Shown: positions 1-7,847 of the stretch, piece by piece
How positions within the stretch are numbered: the stretch's first letter is position 1
How the letters are laid out: every line of letters begins with the position of its first letter
From: Candidatus Anammoximicrobium sp.
Lineage (GTDB): Bacteria > Planctomycetota > Planctomycetia > Pirellulales > Pirellulaceae
Direction of reading: 5' to 3'
Length of the DNA stretch: 64,000 bases
NCBI GenBank assembly: GCA_012515235.1
Contig: JAAYYU010000237.1
Location: 1-64,000 of the forward strand
The notes under the pieces: model-generated
What the model saw: only the letters and a program-made list of their open reading frames with translations
The model's database searches: none
What the model was told of the DNA's origin: nothing
Translations under genes and position numbers: made by a program

Positions 1-20
1 CAAGGAAACCGGTAGGCCCA

Positions 21-110
21 CCGTAGACCGCTCGCCCATCGTAGACCGCTCGCTCCGCGAGCGGAAAACCCGCTCGCGGAGCGAGCGGTCTACGATGGAG
101 CGGTCTACGG
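21..110. repeat. Large inverted repeat (cruciform) upstream of sulfatase
   Basis: The arms 21-64 and 70-110 are reverse complements over about 41 bases with one 3-base indel, around a loop of five bases. Each arm carries two copies of GTAGACCGCTC. A related palindromic core recurs near 45 kb, which suggests a dispersed intergenic repeat. It lies 36 bases before the first sulfatase start, so it could also act as a terminator for a gene to the left. Confidence 0.85.
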
Positions 111-146
111 TGACACCCAACACACCATCTTCCCCTGGAGTCCCCC

Positions 147-1661
147 ATGTCCCGCACTGTTCTTCCCCCTTCGCCCCCCACCCTCTCTCCAACCCGCCGC
201 CGCCTTGCACCGCTCGCCTTTGCTCTCTTCGCGGCCGTCCTCACGCTGCGGACCACGGACGGTCTCTCGGCTTCGCCGGCCCGGCCGAACATCGTGCTGG
301 TTATGGCCGACGACATGGGCTGGGGCGAAACCGGCTATCGCGGGCACCCGCTGCTCAAGACGCCGCACCTGGATGCGATGGCCGTCGGCGGCTTGCGGTT
401 CGAGCGGTTCTACGCCGGCGCGCCCGTCTGCTCGCCCACGCGGGCCAGCGTGCTGACCGGCCGCGCCAACGACCGCTCGGGCGTGCTGAGCCACGGGTAC
501 GCCCTGCGGCTGCAGGAGAAGACCATCGCCCAGGCGCTGCGCAGCGCCGGCTACGTCACCGGCCATTTCGGCAAGTGGCACCTGAACGGCCTCCGCGGCC
601 CCGGCGCGCCGGTGCTCGCCACCGACGAGCGCCATCCGGGCCGGTTCGGCTTCGACGAATGGGTGTCGGTCACCAACTTCTTCGACCTCGACCCGCTGAT
701 GAGCCGCGCCGGCCAGATCGAAGAATTCACAGGCGACTCGTCCGAAATCGCCGTTGCCGAGGCGGTGAAGTTTCTGGAAAAGCACCAGGCGGGCGGCCAG
801 CCGATGTTCGCCGTCATTTGGTACGGCACCCCGCACAGCCCGTTCAAGGCCCTGCCTGACGACAAGGCGCCGTTCAGCCAACTCGACGAGAACTCCGCGA
901 ACCACTACGGCGAACTGGTAGCCATGGACCGCAGCCTCGGCACGCTGCGGCAGGCGCTCCGCCGGCTGGGCATCGCTGACAACACGCTGTTGGTCTTCTG
1001 CAGCGACAACGGCGGCCTGCCCCGCATCACGCCCGAGACCGTCGGCGGCCTGCGCGGCAACAAAGGCTCGGTCTACGAAGGCGGTCTGCGCGTGCCCGGC
1101 ATCATCGAGTGGCCGGCGATCGTCAAGCCCCGCATCACGCACTTCCCGGCGTGTACCATGGACCTCTTTCCCACCGTCGCGGACATCCTCGGCCTGCCGA
1201 ACGACGTCCTGGTGCGGCCCGTGGACGGGATCAGTCTCAAGCCGCTGCTGAGCGGCGAAATCCGCGAGCGCCGCCAGCCCATCCCGTTCCGCTTCGGCAG
1301 CAAAGCCGCGCTGGTCGACCACCGCTACAAACTGGTGACCGACAATCTGGAACGCGGCGAGTTCCAGCTGTACGATCTGGAGTCGGACCCGCAGGAAACG
1401 AACGACCTGAGCGCCGCCCAGCCGGACGTCTTCGCCCGGCTCAAACAGCAATTGCTCGCCTGGAACGAAACCGTCGAAGCCAGCGTCGCCGGCCGCGATT
1501 ATCCCAAAGGCCGCGTCACGCCGCCCGACCCCGAGCCGCAGTCCTGGTACGACACCCCCGCCTACCAGCCCTACCTGCCCGCCTGGAAGACCCGCTGGGA
1601 GTTCAAGCCCTACCTCGAACGCCGGGACAAGCCCAAGAAGACTGCCAAGGCGAAACGTTAG
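147..1661 (+). CDS. Secreted arylsulfatase-type sulfatase
   Basis: A 504-residue type I sulfatase, predicted to hydrolyse sulfate esters, probably on polysaccharides, in the periplasm or outside. A basic N-terminus and hydrophobic stretch (about 18-42) form a signal peptide. Metal-binding MADDMGWG lies at 53-60. The formylglycine motif CSPTR lies at 95-99, with Cys95 the residue oxidised by a maturation enzyme not seen here. GHFGKWHL, TPHSPF and CSDNGG follow as expected for the alkaline-phosphatase-like fold. The C-terminus has the usual YDLESDPQETNDL element. The sugar substrate cannot be read from sequence. It stands alone, with a large inverted repeat just upstream. Confidence 0.93.
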   Translation: MSRTVLPPSPPTLSPTRRRLAPLAFALFAAVLTLRTTDGLSASPARPNIVLVMADDMGWGETGYRGHPLLKTPHLDAMAVGGLRFERFYAGAPVCSPTRASVLTGRANDRSGVLSHGYALRLQEKTIAQALRSAGYVTGHFGKWHLNGLRGPGAPVLATDERHPGRFGFDEWVSVTNFFDLDPLMSRAGQIEEFTGDSSEIAVAEAVKFLEKHQAGGQPMFAVIWYGTPHSPFKALPDDKAPFSQLDENSANHYGELVAMDRSLGTLRQALRRLGIADNTLLVFCSDNGGLPRITPETVGGLRGNKGSVYEGGLRVPGIIEWPAIVKPRITHFPACTMDLFPTVADILGLPNDVLVRPVDGISLKPLLSGEIRERRQPIPFRFGSKAALVDHRYKLVTDNLERGEFQLYDLESDPQETNDLSAAQPDVFARLKQQLLAWNETVEASVAGRDYPKGRVTPPDPEPQSWYDTPAYQPYLPAWKTRWEFKPYLERRDKPKKTAKAKR

Positions 1662-1807
1662 CGCGAAGGTGCATAAAGAATGTCGATGTCCTTGGTAAAC
1701 CGCACGTACCCGTGAAAGGCGACGGCGTACCCGCCGACAATCATGTATTCAACCTGGTGCTCTTCGAGTAATCTGAAGAACGCTTCGAAGTCTGGCTGGA
1801 TATTCAT
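1658..1807 (-). pseudogene. Truncated nucleotidyltransferase-like protein
   Basis: Only 49 residues remain. The sequence YMIVGGYAVAFHGYVRFTKD followed by IDILYAPSR is the N-terminal part of a nucleotidyltransferase-fold protein of the kind paired with small partner proteins. The GG-YA and T-KDIDI elements correspond to the GG/GS and D-x-D region. The family normally runs past 150 residues, so the rest is missing, and the frame stops inside the last bases of the sulfatase gene. The ATG overlaps the upstream small gene, typical of a coupled pair. It is probably inactive. Confidence 0.7.
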
Positions 1808-1940
1808 AGAGGAATTTCCCCGCTTCCAGTCGGAGACGTTCGACTTCATCCAAACGCGCCTCGGGCGTCTGCCGGCGCCAGTAGGCGCGGTCCGCTTCCG
1901 CCTGTTCTTGATGGTTCGTAACCGTCGGTGTCTTTTCCAT
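1749..1940 (-). CDS. Small partner protein of a nucleotidyltransferase pair
   Basis: A 63-residue charged, mostly helical protein with the core DRAYWRRQTPEARLDEVERL. Short proteins of this pattern commonly precede nucleotidyltransferase genes of the minimal or DUF6036-like kind and are thought to act as partner or antitoxin-like proteins. Its 3' end overlaps the start of the truncated transferase by 59 bases, so the two were once translated together. With the partner broken, this gene may be a relic. The family name is an inference from sequence pattern and position. Confidence 0.55.
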   Translation of the reverse strand: MEKTPTVTNHQEQAEADRAYWRRQTPEARLDEVERLRLEAGKFLYEYPARLRSVLQITRRAPG

Positions 1941-2155
1941 GTTCCCTGCTCTTCGTGCGTCCTGAGGACGGCGCGGCCCTGCCCGATGGACTGCCCAGCC
2001 GGGCACATTGTAGCCGATCTCGCTGGCGGGCGACAAGCTTGAGATGCAAGAGACCGCACGTGATCAGCGGAAACGGTGGGGAGCCTCGTGACGCGTTCCG
2101 ATATCCGGCCAACCGGCCCGCCGTTTTTCTTGCGTGTCGCACGATCCACCGCCAA

Positions 2156-3193
2156 TCAAAAGCCAGCCGCGCGGCGAAGCAGCCAAGTCAGCACCAGCGT
2201 CTTTTGGTACAGCACGTCGAGCACCTGGCCGGCAATGAAGGGCAGCCAACTTCCGCACATCTGCGCGCGTTTCACTAGCGGCCAGAGCCGTAGAAAGTCG
2301 TCGTTTGCCAGGAATTCGAAGCTGACCCCCAGCAGATGCGAAACGCGGTCGCGGATGCCGGGACTGCCGTGGAGTCCGGACGGGCCAGACCGATGCGGAC
2401 CGGCGAATTCGCCTCCATCCGGGATCGCGAAGAAGCGGGCGGGAACGGCTGGGAACAGTTGCACGAGGCCGTACGCCAGTCGGAAATAGTCGTCCGCGGG
2501 CAGACGGCGAAAGCAGCGGATCAACCGGCGCGGCTTCACGCGAAAGAGGCTGGACGGTTCCGCGGATGCGGGCAGCCCCAGCAGGTTGCGGATCTCCTCC
2601 CAGCAGGACGCCAAGATCGCGTCGGGAAGGAACAACCCCAGCGAGGAGCATCGCCAGGACCAGATCAGGCCGCCGTTGGGGGCGAGGCATCGTGACGCGA
2701 CGAAGTTGCCGTCGACCTCGTGCCGGCCAAGCAGGTGCCGACGCGCGGAGTCGCATAGCCTGGTCCTTGCCGGCCGGAGAACGGCGGCTGAATCCGGCTC
2801 TGGCCGGTGCGAACCGCAGCCGTCCAGCAATCTCAGCAGGCCGTCAACGGTGGTGCGAAACGCCGACAAGTCTGCAGGATCCGGTTCCGCCAGGCCCACG
2901 TAGCCGAAGAATTCGTCCCTCTGGTTCCGGCGCAACAACCAGGGAAGGAAGTGGTCCCGGTACGTGCGAAGCTGCCAGCGCACGTGGACGGTGTTCCAAT
3001 ACAGACGGCGCGGGTCGAGAAGGACTTCATCGAGGCTCCGTGGCGGAGCACTCGGGGCAGCAGCAAACGCCGCCAGTCCCGCAGTGCTGGCGGCGAGGAA
3101 GTCGCGACGCGAAATTGGAAATGCCGTTTCCCGACCGTCGGGTGCGCTGAACGATTGGCCGTGAGTCATTGGCATCTTCATTGGCGGTACCAT
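2156..3193 (-). CDS. Tat-exported protein of unknown function
   Basis: A 345-residue protein not recognised as a known family. A twin-arginine signal SRRDFLAAS followed by a short hydrophobic alanine-rich segment lies near residues 29-50. The mature part is Trp, Leu and Arg rich with no metal or catalytic motif that I can name. The chosen ATG overlaps the stop codon of the SprT-like gene (TGATG), so translation is probably coupled. Later ATGs at 3181, 3175 and 3169 would keep the Tat signal. Co-expression with a zinc metalloprotease suggests a shared process, but nothing shows which. Confidence 0.6.
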   Translation of the reverse strand: MVPPMKMPMTHGQSFSAPDGRETAFPISRRDFLAASTAGLAAFAAAPSAPPRSLDEVLLDPRRLYWNTVHVRWQLRTYRDHFLPWLLRRNQRDEFFGYVGLAEPDPADLSAFRTTVDGLLRLLDGCGSHRPEPDSAAVLRPARTRLCDSARRHLLGRHEVDGNFVASRCLAPNGGLIWSWRCSSLGLFLPDAILASCWEEIRNLLGLPASAEPSSLFRVKPRRLIRCFRRLPADDYFRLAYGLVQLFPAVPARFFAIPDGGEFAGPHRSGPSGLHGSPGIRDRVSHLLGVSFEFLANDDFLRLWPLVKRAQMCGSWLPFIAGQVLDVLYQKTLVLTWLLRRAAGF

Positions 3194-3789
3194 CACGAGA
3201 CGCGGAGGGGCTGGCGGCAGATTTGGCACATCTGCCGTTGCCCCAAGCGGATGCGCTGGGCGAGCCGATTGGGGATCTTCCGGTGACCCGTGCATCCGCA
3301 GCGTGCGATCGTCAGGCCGGGAAGAAAACGTTCCGGCCGCGCGCGGAACTCCTTCTTGACCTCATGCTCTTGAACGGCCGTGTCCGGCGACTCACCACAG
3401 CGCCGCATCAGCCACTTCCAGTGGGCCCCGTGGTCTTCGACCTTCGAGCCGAAGAGCCAGTCGGCGATGATGTGGCACGTTTCGTGGATGATGGTGCTCC
3501 GTTTCCCGGCGTCGGTCAGGGTGTTCCAGTGGCGAGTTGCCAGTTCAATCCTGGGCTGAAGTGTCTTGTCGGCGAATCTCCAGAAGGCACGACCCACACA
3601 TTGCTTCAGGCGTCCGTCGAATGCGTAGCCGATCCGTTGCGCGAGTTCCGGGCATTCGCATCGCTCGCACGCGAAGTGAATCCACTGGAAAATGTCGTCG
3701 GACGGGCACCTGCACTCCGCCGTCAGGCCGGCGGCTGGCCCTGGCGCACACGCGGCATCGACACCGCGAACCCTGGTGTTTTGCTTCAT
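3193..3789 (-). CDS. SprT-like zinc metalloprotease domain protein
   Basis: A 198-residue protein with HETCH at 102-106 and DHGAHWKWLM at 119-128. These match the SprT/Spartan pattern HExxH followed by HGxxW. The C-terminus has CGC at 164-166 and CQIC at 188-191, a likely zinc ribbon as in SprT-like proteins. SprT relatives cleave DNA-protein crosslinks in eukaryotes; the bacterial role is unclear. The start was chosen at ATG 3789 because GGAGAGCC lies five bases upstream. The gene overlaps the start of the following Tat-exported protein. Confidence 0.8.
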   Translation of the reverse strand: MKQNTRVRGVDAACAPGPAAGLTAECRCPSDDIFQWIHFACERCECPELAQRIGYAFDGRLKQCVGRAFWRFADKTLQPRIELATRHWNTLTDAGKRSTIIHETCHIIADWLFGSKVEDHGAHWKWLMRRCGESPDTAVQEHEVKKEFRARPERFLPGLTIARCGCTGHRKIPNRLAQRIRLGQRQMCQICRQPLRVS

Positions 3790-3906
3790 AGGCTCTCCAA
3801 GAAAAAGGACACGGGGGGATCCAACCGAGCGACGATCGCCCGGACACGACACACCACGCACGAGCGCGGTACAAATAGTATCGCCTGGACGCTAAAATGG
3901 CTTCGT

Positions 3907-3938
3907 TTGACAGGTTTCGTGACAAGATCGCGCAGTAT
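3907..3938 (+). promoter_or_regulatory. Possible sigma-70-like promoter
   Basis: TTGACA at 3907-3912 and CAGTAT at 3933-3938 lie just before the helix-turn-helix gene. The 20-base spacing is longer than ideal, so this is a weak prediction. Confidence 0.2.
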
Positions 3939-3967
3939 GCACCCCCAGCCGCGGAGAACGTCGCATC

Positions 3968-4564
3968 ATGGCCCGGTATCGTTTCCGAGAAGGCGTCAAG
4001 TACGGAGCGCGCTTGCTGCGCGTGGTCGAGCGACCGATTGAAAACAGCCCGACGTCCGGTCTGCGGCTACTGCGCCTGGAATTCGAGGTCTTTGCCGCCG
4101 ACGAATTGCGGCGGGTTCTGTCCTCGACCGGCGCCGTCGCGTGTCGGGATCTGGTGGTCGGCCCGGCGGCGGCGGCCTTCAAGGATTCCTCGTTGATCGC
4201 CTATGCCAACGCCCTGCGGCCGCGGGACCCCGCGGACCCGGCCGAATGGTTGCGTTTGAACGGCCAGCAGCGTTGGCTCGAGATCGTGTTTGGTGCGGTC
4301 GGCGATTCCGACTTGCGGAACGCGTTCCAGTCCGTCTTTCCGCTCGACCTCGGCGGCTGGTCCGTGCGGGAGTACCAATACGACCTGGACAAGGATTGGG
4401 TCAACGTCGCCCAAGCGGCCCGAAACCTGAAGACCAGCGAGTCGTCCATCCGCCGCCGCGTGCGCGAACTGGAGCCGGGTTGGGGCGCGAAGTTGCTGTG
4501 GCGGACCGCGGGCGGGCATCGGCGGATCAAGCTGTCGCTGCTCCGGAATCTTTGGTCGGAATAG
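3968..4564 (+). CDS. Helix-turn-helix protein of unknown function
   Basis: A 198-residue cytoplasmic protein. The last third (about 143-198) reads DWVNVAQAARNLKTSESSIR and then RRVRELEPGW and GGHRRI. This is the layout of an excisionase or MerR-like winged helix that recognises DNA, with the wing around GGHRRI. The first 140 residues are not recognised. It could be a regulator or an accessory protein of a mobile element. The start has GGAG eleven bases upstream. It is followed after 226 bases by a 48-residue protein on the same strand. Confidence 0.6.
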   Translation: MARYRFREGVKYGARLLRVVERPIENSPTSGLRLLRLEFEVFAADELRRVLSSTGAVACRDLVVGPAAAAFKDSSLIAYANALRPRDPADPAEWLRLNGQQRWLEIVFGAVGDSDLRNAFQSVFPLDLGGWSVREYQYDLDKDWVNVAQAARNLKTSESSIRRRVRELEPGWGAKLLWRTAGGHRRIKLSLLRNLWSE

Positions 4565-4790
4565 CCGCCCCGCCAAACGCCGCCCAGCAAGGGCGAACTT
4601 GTCAGCAACTTGTCAAAAACAGACGATCTGGACCCCGGAAGCGTTTAATGTGGTAGCTGGCCGGAACCCGCGGGCGGTCGTCCGTAGCATGACTCTCCAG
4701 AGCCGTGCCGTCTTCGGCGACGACGAACCGCTGTCGGACCGGCGTCGCGTATTCCGTTTTCGCCACCCCATTGCTACCAGGAGCCATCAG

Positions 4791-4937
4791 ATGTACACCT
4801 TCGAAGTCAAGATTCGTCTTGCCGGCCGCGTGTCCTACGTTGAAGTCACCGCCAGCGACTCGGCCCACGCCCGGCTGCTGGTCGCGGCGCAATACGGCGA
4901 CGCGGTGACGATTCTGCAGACGAAGCGGCTGCGGTAA
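4791..4937 (+). CDS. Small beta-rich protein, 48 residues
   Basis: A short protein with alternating hydrophobic residues (FEVKIRLAGRVSYVEVTA, then ARLLVAAQYGDAVTIL). It resembles the small proteins with an AxxxVEAQYG-like motif found beside mobile or conjugative genes in many bacteria, but no function is known. The ATG has AGGAG seven bases upstream, which supports translation. It may form a unit with the helix-turn-helix gene to the left. Confidence 0.55.
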   Translation: MYTFEVKIRLAGRVSYVEVTASDSAHARLLVAAQYGDAVTILQTKRLR

Positions 4938-5043
4938 CTGATTCTGCGGCAGCGCCGCGTGCGGGGCTTCCGGCGGTCCACATGCCCTGACGTTCAGGCT
5001 GGCTTTCCAGTGAACCCTGCTGCGTCCAGCATTCTCGTCGCGG

Positions 5044-6360
5044 CTATGGAAAGACAAGTCCCCACGGAAGAATTGCGTCTTGCCCTTTTGGTCGGACTAT
5101 CTGCAAGTCGCGATTCTGCAAGTCTTCCTCGACGTCCACCACTATCGCAGTATAGTGACCGAGGCGCGGGTCGTTAGGATAACCCAGATGCATCAGCCAT
5201 TCTGCCAATTCATTTTCAACAAAGCAGCAAGCGGGAAAACGCCATTCCCTTCCCGTCGCTGCATTGGTCGCGGTAACCGGTTGATCGGGTGCATCGATCC
5301 GACAACGCGCGAGTGGCCGGTATCGTCCCTCCTCCCCATAACAGAGCAGAACGGTCTGCTGCGGCGCGAGTTTCTGGGTACGAGAAATAGACTGCCATTT
5401 CATCGGATCCTTGCAATCCTGGAAAAGCGTGCGCGCGATAAGTCCTTCCTGGGCAGCTAGTTCATACGTGCCAACTTGGTCGGCGCGGGCAGGGGTGGCG
5501 AAGTAGACCCAGTCACACCGTAGGCAAGGAGCAACATTATTTGGAACTGCTTGTTGTTCACCGCCCTTTTCTTCGACAACAGGGACCTTCTCGGACTTAT
5601 GGAGCAAACCCGCCTTCCTCGGCGCGATGTACTCTTCTCGCGGCCATTTCTCGACTGGTACCTTCGGCTGGAGAATCTGGCCTTCTCGTCGCTCCTGATT
5701 GTCGTCGCTGAATACTTCGGATCCGACCAACTCGACTGCGTCGCATCGCGACACGTACCACCAGCCAAGTAGCGCACAAATGGCTGCATCCAGTCGATCA
5801 TGTGTCAGCCGACCGCCAGGCAACGTGAGGCCAGCGTCGCGAAGCAATTCGGCGCGCGCATCGCGCCCACGGGAAGTCGCCTTGCTTGGCAATCGTGCGC
5901 CTGCGAGTTTCGGCCAAGCCGCGCCAGGAAACGCCTCCAGCAGCAGCACTCCGCCCGAATAGACTTCGCCAGGTCTGGCGAGTTGGACGCGTTGCGGAGG
6001 GATCTTGAGCAGAACCTTGAAGAACTCAATGGACCCCCGAATATACCCCGCGAACGGACGGCTTCTGGGTTCTGGCAACTCATCGGGGGTTCGGCCTGGC
6101 GCCCTGAGTTCACGCTCGACGACGCGGCAACTCGCGCCTCGCGCTGCAAGAGCTTGTGGGCCGTCAATCACAACAATCGCGTGATCGCCCGTGAACGGCG
6201 AAAGCAGTGACCAAGCATCTTGTGGGTTATGGGACGTCCACTGGAAGTCGTCAAAGCGGACTGTGCCGGTTGCGGCGTCCAGTACGGCCACATCCACCTT
6301 ACGAGGCGACCTAGCGTACGGGTCGGTGAGATCGACGCCAATGATGTGCTTGACCAGCAT
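5044..6360 (-). CDS. DUF429-like RNase H-fold protein
   Basis: A 438-residue protein whose first half has the DUF429 pattern. The motif IIGVDLTD lies at the N-terminus, IVVIDGPQ follows, then EAFPGAAWPKLAG, and HDRLDAAICALLGWW near residue 220. DUF429 proteins are predicted RNase H-like nucleases, with the acidic residues in these motifs as the likely metal site. The second half (about 290-438) is a separate unrecognised domain with several Cys and Trp residues. The start at 6360 was chosen because a GAGGAGGAAGAGAG tract lies directly upstream. Confidence 0.6.
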   Translation of the reverse strand: MLVKHIIGVDLTDPYARSPRKVDVAVLDAATGTVRFDDFQWTSHNPQDAWSLLSPFTGDHAIVVIDGPQALAARGASCRVVERELRAPGRTPDELPEPRSRPFAGYIRGSIEFFKVLLKIPPQRVQLARPGEVYSGGVLLLEAFPGAAWPKLAGARLPSKATSRGRDARAELLRDAGLTLPGGRLTHDRLDAAICALLGWWYVSRCDAVELVGSEVFSDDNQERREGQILQPKVPVEKWPREEYIAPRKAGLLHKSEKVPVVEEKGGEQQAVPNNVAPCLRCDWVYFATPARADQVGTYELAAQEGLIARTLFQDCKDPMKWQSISRTQKLAPQQTVLLCYGEEGRYRPLARCRIDAPDQPVTATNAATGREWRFPACCFVENELAEWLMHLGYPNDPRLGHYTAIVVDVEEDLQNRDLQIVRPKGQDAILPWGLVFP

Positions 6361-6815
6361 TCTCTCTTCCTCCTCTTTGCGATCACTCGATGCAAGCACG
6401 GGTGAACGATACACCCGATCACAACGATGTTAATCCACCGTGGGAGGTGAATGCAAGCGTCCGTAGTCGCCCCCGCGCGAGCTGTTCAAACCTAGCCACT
6501 CGGACCAGAGTTCTTGGGGCAGCGCGTACGGCCTCCATCGTCGAAATGGAGTTTTCCCTGCCATGTACTCCCAAGTCAGCCCCCGATCTTGTCACCAAAC
6601 CTGCCGCGAGTAGCCTTTTCGGCAGTTCTTACGATACTATTTCCAGTGTTGCCGGTTTTGTTTTGTGTCTTGTGTTTCCGTGCCCCTGTTTCTTAAAGGA
6701 CCGCCGCTTGTCGAGATCTGGCCGTTCTTGCCGTGTGACCGTTTTTTTTCTCCGCCGCTCTGACAAGACGCGGCGGGGGCTTACTGTGCGCTATCGGCGT
6801 TTACGATCGTTCCGC
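6361..6815. other. Intergenic stretch between divergent genes
   Basis: No gene recognised. The middle part (about 6560-6760) is less GC-rich than the rest and holds an eight-base T run near 6745. It presumably carries the divergent promoters for the DUF429 gene and for the gene starting at 6816, but no clear -35/-10 pair was found. Confidence 0.5.
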
Positions 6816-7181
6816 ATGGCCGAGCGCGGCAAATATGGCCATCGGGAACGGATGGCGGCTGCCGCTTGGGTCAGGTGCGAAGGCGTCCATCGCCGGGAGA
6901 CGCTCGCACAGTTGGAGGCGCCCGAGGAACTCGTTCGCTACCAGACGGACGTCCGGGCGATCGCGGCCGAGATCAAGCCCGGCCCGTCGGACTTCCTGGA
7001 GGACGCCTACGTGTACGACAACGGGGTCGAATCGTGGCTGATTCTGATCTCGGATGACGAAACGGAGCTGTATTCGCAGTTCGGCAGCCGCGTGCGCGAC
7101 GTGCCGCGGGGCGGCCGCGTCGAGCGGTCCGGCGCCAGTGAGGCGTTTCCTTGGTCGCTGTGGTTCCCGAAGGAAAACTGA
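6816..7181 (+). CDS. Conserved-looking hypothetical protein
   Basis: A 122-residue acidic protein not assigned to a family. It has a charged helical first part and a likely beta region (SWLILISDDETELYSQFGSR). The reading frame is open further upstream to 6390. The ATG at 6816 was chosen because clear protein-like composition begins there; ATG 6852 is an alternative. It ends 27 bases before the MazG-like gene, so the two are probably one operon. Confidence 0.5.
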   Translation: MAERGKYGHRERMAAAAWVRCEGVHRRETLAQLEAPEELVRYQTDVRAIAAEIKPGPSDFLEDAYVYDNGVESWLILISDDETELYSQFGSRVRDVPRGGRVERSGASEAFPWSLWFPKEN

Positions 7182-7208
7182 TCGTACGTGGGCAATGAGG
7201 AGAAGACG

Positions 7209-7670
7209 ATGGATGCCGCCCTGAACGAGGTCCGCGAGTTCCACCGCCAAATCGGAGCGGCGGTGGCGGATTCGCCGGTGCTGTTGCCGTGCGAACGGGA
7301 ATCGGCCAGCGAGATGGCCGACGCGATCCGCGCGCTGCTGACGCGCTGTCGGAGCATGGCTGACGACGGCAACAGTCTGCCGGCGCGGCTGTGCCTGGCG
7401 CTGGAGGAAATGGCCGAGTGGGTCGAGGCCCATGCCGCGGGTGATCTGGTCGCCGCGGCGGACGCTTGGGGCGACCGGCTGTACGTGCTGCTCGGCGACG
7501 CCGCTGCGGCCGGGCTGCCCGCCGCGGCCATTTTCGAGGAGATCCACCAGTCGAACATGACCAAGACGGCGGCCAAGGCGGGAAGCTTGGGAAAAGGAAC
7601 GAAGGCCGCTGCCTTTCGCCAGCCACGGCTGCGGGAGGTGTTGTTTCCGGCAAACTATGGGCCGGATTAG
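7209..7670 (+). CDS. MazG/PRA-PH-like nucleotide pyrophosphohydrolase domain protein
   Basis: A 153-residue all-helical protein. EEMAEW at 66-71 and DAWGDRLYV at 85-93 give the paired acidic motifs (ExxE and D..D) that bind magnesium in the all-alpha NTP pyrophosphatase superfamily. EIHQSNMTK at 111-119 is the typical following motif. The substrate, either a house-cleaning or phage-related nucleotide or phosphoribosyl-ATP-like, cannot be told. A GTG at 7188 is also in frame, but ATG 7209 has GAGGAG at proper distance. Confidence 0.7.
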   Translation: MDAALNEVREFHRQIGAAVADSPVLLPCERESASEMADAIRALLTRCRSMADDGNSLPARLCLALEEMAEWVEAHAAGDLVAAADAWGDRLYVLLGDAAAAGLPAAAIFEEIHQSNMTKTAAKAGSLGKGTKAAAFRQPRLREVLFPANYGPD

Positions 7671-7736
7671 TTGGCCAGCGTAACTTGGGGACGCAGCTTC
7701 CGGGCCTCAGCGGCCTTAGGGGACTTCTGAAAGAGT

Positions 7737-7830
7737 CCGTGGGGTAAGCTTCCAGCTTGCCAAATGCGTAGTTTGACAACGCCGGAATCGACAATTGCGA
7801 GGATCGGCAAGCTGGAAGCTTACCCCACGG
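7737..7830. repeat. Perfect 25-bp inverted repeat before addB
   Basis: The 25 bases at 7737-7761 are exactly reverse-complementary to 7806-7830, with 44 bases between them. The arm begins CCGTGGGGTAAGCTTCCAGC. Exact identity over 25 bases between arms implies recent origin or active maintenance. It lies between the MazG-like gene and addB, 17 bases before the addB start. Confidence 0.9.
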
Positions 7831-7847
7831 CTTGAGGGACACATCCG

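Noticed and set aside
6816-7670. Toxin-antitoxin pair
   Set aside because: The second gene is MazG-like (pyrophosphohydrolase), and the first matches no toxin or antitoxin fold I know.
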